Position numbers and translations under genes: made by a program. 64,000 bases of DNA, from positions 1,798,001-1,862,000 of the forward strand of contig JAJQJQ010000038.1 of NCBI GenBank assembly GCA_028622995.1, written 5' to 3'. Every line of letters begins with the position of its first letter. Positions within the stretch are counted from its first letter, which is position 1. This DNA is from Panagrolaimus kolymaensis. Lineage: Eukaryota > Nematoda > Chromadorea > Rhabditida > Panagrolaimidae. The notes under the pieces are model-generated. The model saw only the letters and a list, made by a program, of their open reading frames with translations, had not been told where the DNA came from and did no database searches. This document shows, one piece after another, positions 60,346-64,000 of this stretch.

Positions 60346-62045
60346 CCAAGTAATTCTTCCTTTTTTCCGTAAAGCTTGAAGGTCACTTTTCAAAAATTAT
60401 GCGCAACGATATGGCAGGAACAATGAGGCTCATTTTCATCCTCCTCATTGTCGACGGTTTTTTTTATTCTTCTTTTTCACTTCAAAACAAAAAATCATGG
60501 CTCACTTCCGATGAGGCTCTCGGCTCGTCGTGTGCCGCCGCCGATCAAGTATCGCAGCAACCTGGCCACAATAAAAAAAAGAGGGTCGAGGGCAATTGTC
60601 TCAATTAGTTCGCAACTGTTGACACTCTCCTTTTGTGTTTATTTTTTTTGTTGTGTTTTTTCATGCTTTTTTAATAATCAAAGAAAGAGATCTTTTTTGC
60701 TTTCTCTTTTTTTGTCTTTGCACTTTTTTACAAAAATGTTTACTGTTTTTTTTTTGTAGATGGAAAATGGAAAGTGTTTTTTTTATTATTATTTCGATGT
60801 ATGTAAATGGAATTTTCTTCCTTGTATTTACAGGTCATCCGGAACAAATGAGTGACAGGTTTTTTCTTTCTTCAATTTTTATTTTTGATTTTTGATAGAA
60901 GTTTTTGCTCGTGGCATAAGAAGGAGAAAAATATTTATTGGTGGCGACAACGTTCATTGCCTTGTATCTATCACCTCCTTCCTCAAAAATAAATACGCAT
61001 CTTAATCCTAAATCGTTGAAGCGCATCCTTCCTTTCTTCTTTTTTTATTATTTCTTCTATCCGCCTTTTTTGTGTAATTTGTCCAATTAAAAAAAAAACA
61101 CAAAAGTTTGCATTTCTTTTTTTCTTTCCTTTTTTTGATGTTTCCTTGGAAGAAATAAACGCATCAACAATTTTTGCAATTTTGCTTACCTTCTTTTTTT
61201 CATTACCTTTGATTTTTTTTTATTAAATCAACATTACAGAAAAAGAATCCCATACGCTTCTTTTTCAAGCCTTATTTTTGAACCAATCTATCAAAAAACA
61301 ACAATGGCACATTTCACATCTCATAATTACCACCGCAACCATTCGATATACCGGATGCAACCAGCCACCCGTCTACCGTTGTTGTTGTTGGACAGGTGTT
61401 TGAGCTATATATTTTTTTCCCCACGGCCTTTTTTTCTTTGTTGAAAAGAGTTAGTTTTTTTTCTATCCTCTTTTTTTTATTTCGATGAATTGTTTTTCCT
61501 GCGCGGTCCTTTTCTGGGCAAAAAAGCAACATATTATTAACGGAGAGCAAAAAAAAAAAATAGCCGACGAATGACTGACTAAATTCCCATTTTTGGTGGT
61601 GCCAGTCTCAATTATTATTAATAATGAGAACGATGCGAGAAAGAAGGATGATGATGAGGGAAGTCGAAGAGATACGATCACCTTTCTTTTCCTCTTTTTT
61701 TTTGTTTACAATCTGGATTAATTTATTTTATTTTTCTGAAGACATTTCTTTCTTTTTTTTTCTTTTTGACGCCTATTTGTTAAATATTTGCATGAGCCGC
61801 TCGAACTCGATTCGGCTCTGTGTCACCTATCTTTTTAAAACTTTTTTCCCTCATTTTTTTCTTATTCTTTGTTTTTATTTTTATGATATTTGAATGAGCG
61901 ACATCGGCGGCTGCGGCGGCAAAACCTTTTGGAGTTTTTTTTCTTTCGTTTTTGTTTTATAAGAATCAAATTTGTTATTGCCCTTTGTAAATTTATTTCA
62001 AGACAATATTGTTTTAGATAGTAGCTAGCGCCAAAAAATTAAATT
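60346..62045. other. Intergenic, upstream of the cadherin gene
   Basis: 1.7 kb with long T runs and three GC-richer patches (about 60400-60600, 61303-61395 and 61890-61925). The first two contain short ATG frames: one has a signal-peptide-like start (60399-60608), the other ends at a possible gtgttt donor near 61396. Neither connects in phase to a recognisable exon, so they may be 5' UTR exons or non-coding. The stretch should contain the cadherin promoter. Confidence 0.5.
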
Positions 62046-64000
62046 ATGATAGGCGCATTGTTGTGGATTTTATTCTTTCATCGATGCTTTCATTTAACAA
62101 GTGCTTATTCTGAAACACGTTATGAATTTTCTATTGTTGAAGGTAAGCATGCTTTCTTTCTTCCCGTCAAATAACAATCCAAAATATTTATTTAGAATCT
62201 CCAAAAAACACTTTTGTTGGTCAAATTAATTTAAATCCAAATGAAAAATATCGAATAAGCGCGCCAAATCCATCGTTAAAAGATTTATTTTATATTGATC
62301 TCTCAAATGGAAATATTAAAACTTTAAATAGAATTGATCGAGATAGCCTTCAACTTTATAATAATACCATTGATCTCATAGTTATTTCTCAATCAGCTTC
62401 ATTAATTTCAATTCACATCCATGTTTTGGATATAAATGATAATGCTCCAGTATTTTTGCAGCAATTTTATGTATGCAAATTTAATATTTTTTAAAACTCT
62501 TTTTTATTACATTGTTTCTTTTACAGAATATCAGCATTGTTGAAGGTGCAGTTATAGGCAGCCGTTTTCCATTTCAAACAGCAAAAGATTTAGATTATGG
62601 AATGAATGGAACAATAGCCAAATATCGCCTTAAACCCGCTTCAACGGATAATCCATAAATTTTAAATTTATTTAAACTTAATCGAGTCACAGATATTATT
62701 GGTGGCGATGCATTATTTATTCAACTCATTGGAAATTTAGATCGAGAAAAAATTGATAGTTACACTTTGGAAGTTGAAGCCATTGATGGTGGACAGCCAA
62801 CATCTCTTTCAGGAAATTGCATGCTTTATATTTCTATTTTGGACGTAAATGATAATGTTCCAATTTTTGAAAATCCTTTTATGAATGTTACTGTAGAAGT
62901 TAATGGCAAAGAAAATGAAATTATTGCAACGATGAAAGCAGACGATGCTGATATTGGTTTAAATGCAGAATTAATTTATAGTTTAACCGATAATATTGGA
63001 GATCAATTTGAAATTGATTCAATTACTGGAGAAATAAAAAAAAAAGTATGGACATTTTTTTAAAATTATATTTTTTCGATAGAAAAAAGTTTTGTTTTAG
63101 ACAGCGATACTAAAATGCAATAAAGATTCCTGCCCACATTGTCTACCAAACATTTGTGTAATTTCGGTTGAAGCTTCGGATAAAGGTGTACCAAGATTAG
63201 TTGGAAAGGCTTTTTTGAATGTCCACCTTAATGATCACAAATTATTTGCACCACAAATAAATATCAAGTTAGAAATTTTTCTGTTTTTAAATTTAACATT
63301 AAAAAAATTAAAAAACGGTCCTTGTTTTTTTAGAACTTACCCAACAGACAATGAATTTTTGGTCATCGATGAAAATACTCAAATTGGCTCAACTTTAGCT
63401 GTATTAACAATAATTAATTCTCATCTAAATTCTAAAGTTCCTACGAAACTTTCAATTATTTCTGGAAATGAAAATCAGGTTTTTGAAATGGAAGAAGGCC
63501 ATGGTTTTGGTATTCTAAGATTAAACAAAAAAGTGGATTATAAAGATCAAAAAGAATTTTTACTTATTTTTGAAGTGGCTGAAACAAACAATTCTTTGGC
63601 AAAGTCACAAAAATCTTTGCAAGTTTATGTTCGAAATGCAAATGAAAAGCCGCCAATTTTTAAAGAAAAGCATTATGCCGCAAATATTTTGGAAACTTTA
63701 TGGATTAATAGCCCTGTTTTAAAAATTGAAGCAGAATCCGAAAATAACAAAGTTCATTATTCGATTATTAATGACACTTTGCTGCCTTTCAAAATTAATC
63801 CAATTACTGGCTTAATCAAACTTACACAAAGCCTTGATTTTAATATTAAAAATTTTTATGAATTCGAAGTGAAAGCAACCAATCCAGCTCCAAGCTGGAA
63901 ATTTTCAACCACTAATGTTCGAATCAATGTTCTCGATAGTAATAATCATTCACCAAAATTTTTTGATAGGAATTCAAAAATTATTGTTAAAGAAAATTTT
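62046..64000 (+). CDS. Large cadherin, N-terminal part (runs off the window; in-frame TAA)
   Basis: The exons seen are 62046-62142, 62196-62470, 62527-63045, 63101-63267 and 63334-64000, the last open at the edge. A signal peptide (MIGALLWILFFHRCFHLTSA) is followed by at least five extracellular cadherin repeats. Their calcium-binding linkers read LDINDNAPVF, LDVNDNVPIF, a degenerate LNDHKLFAPQ, NANEKPPIF and LDSNNHSPKFF. The second repeat has the LDREKIDSYTLEVEAIDGG core. Length and N-terminal layout suggest a Dachsous/Fat-like or other long cadherin mediating cell-cell adhesion. In the third exon a TAA at 62656-62658 interrupts the frame after STDNP, yet coding resumes at once in the same frame, with no donor/acceptor pair to remove it. 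It is either an assembly error, a polymorphic null allele, or a degenerating gene. Confidence 0.8.

Noticed and set aside
60399..60608. 70-codon frame with a signal-peptide-like start (MAGTMRLIFILLIVDGFF)
   Set aside because: The hydrophobic start is plausible, but the rest is unlike any family I know and a second frame overlaps it. Kept only as a possible 5' exon or UTR.
61303..61396. Possible upstream first exon (MAHFTSHNYHRNHSIYRMQP...) ending at gtgttt
   Set aside because: The cadherin already has a good start with a signal peptide at 62046, and there is no acceptor evidence linking the two.

Overview
This is nuclear DNA from a nematode, given here as a provisional identification. It is very AT-rich, with long T and A runs between genes. 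Exons are short and separated by many introns of about 45-60 bases that end in TTTTTAG-type acceptors. Arg codons are mostly CGA. The gene set is animal and nematode in character: a PKG of the EGL-4 type, PAN plus ZP cuticle proteins, nematode lipocalins, a divergent nuclear receptor and a SUMO. A tylenchid-like (for example Meloidogyne-like) AT-rich nematode is plausible, but the species cannot be fixed from the sequence. All gene models were built by hand from reading frame, splice signals and phase. Exon lengths were checked for phase.

Layout. Positions 18-383 hold the 3' end of a CaM kinase I gene. Positions 2141-9686 hold a CCM2 (malcavernin) orthologue with large introns. A long gene-poor stretch follows, then egl-4-type PKG (17095-19798, with an alternative first exon at 15298). 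From 20661 to 26245 three lipocalin genes lie in tandem on the minus strand. Smc3 (27290-31510, minus) is head-to-head with SUMO (31892-32185, plus), and a saposin-like gene follows SUMO. Three PAN/Apple plus ZP-domain genes lie on the minus strand (33380-36455, 37905-42188, 49801-53450), with a nuclear hormone receptor (43094-45352) between the second and third. Bcl-7 (plus), CCDC47 (minus) and mitochondrial GatB (plus) follow, then a small bL36m-like gene (minus) and the 5' part of a large cadherin (plus) that runs off the end.

How the genes fit together. In C. elegans, lipocalins (LPR family) and PAN/ZP proteins (LET-653, NOAH-1, NOAH-2) are components or partners of the pre-cuticle apical extracellular matrix. 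Here three lipocalins and three PAN/ZP proteins lie within about 33 kb on one strand, so the window may be a physical cluster of apical-matrix genes. Housekeeping genes sit among them, often sharing short bidirectional promoters (smc-3/SUMO, CCDC47/GATB).

The most unusual signal is in the nuclear receptor. Its frame ends at a TGA followed by CTA, the classical leaky stop context. An 11-bp perfect GC-rich stem-loop starts 9 nt later, and 187 more in-frame codons of coding-like sequence follow, so programmed stop-codon readthrough is a serious possibility. Mobile DNA includes a non-autonomous hAT-like element with an exact 8-bp target duplication and two palindromic elements whose ends begin TTAAAGG. 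The cadherin has an in-frame TAA inside an otherwise continuous exon.
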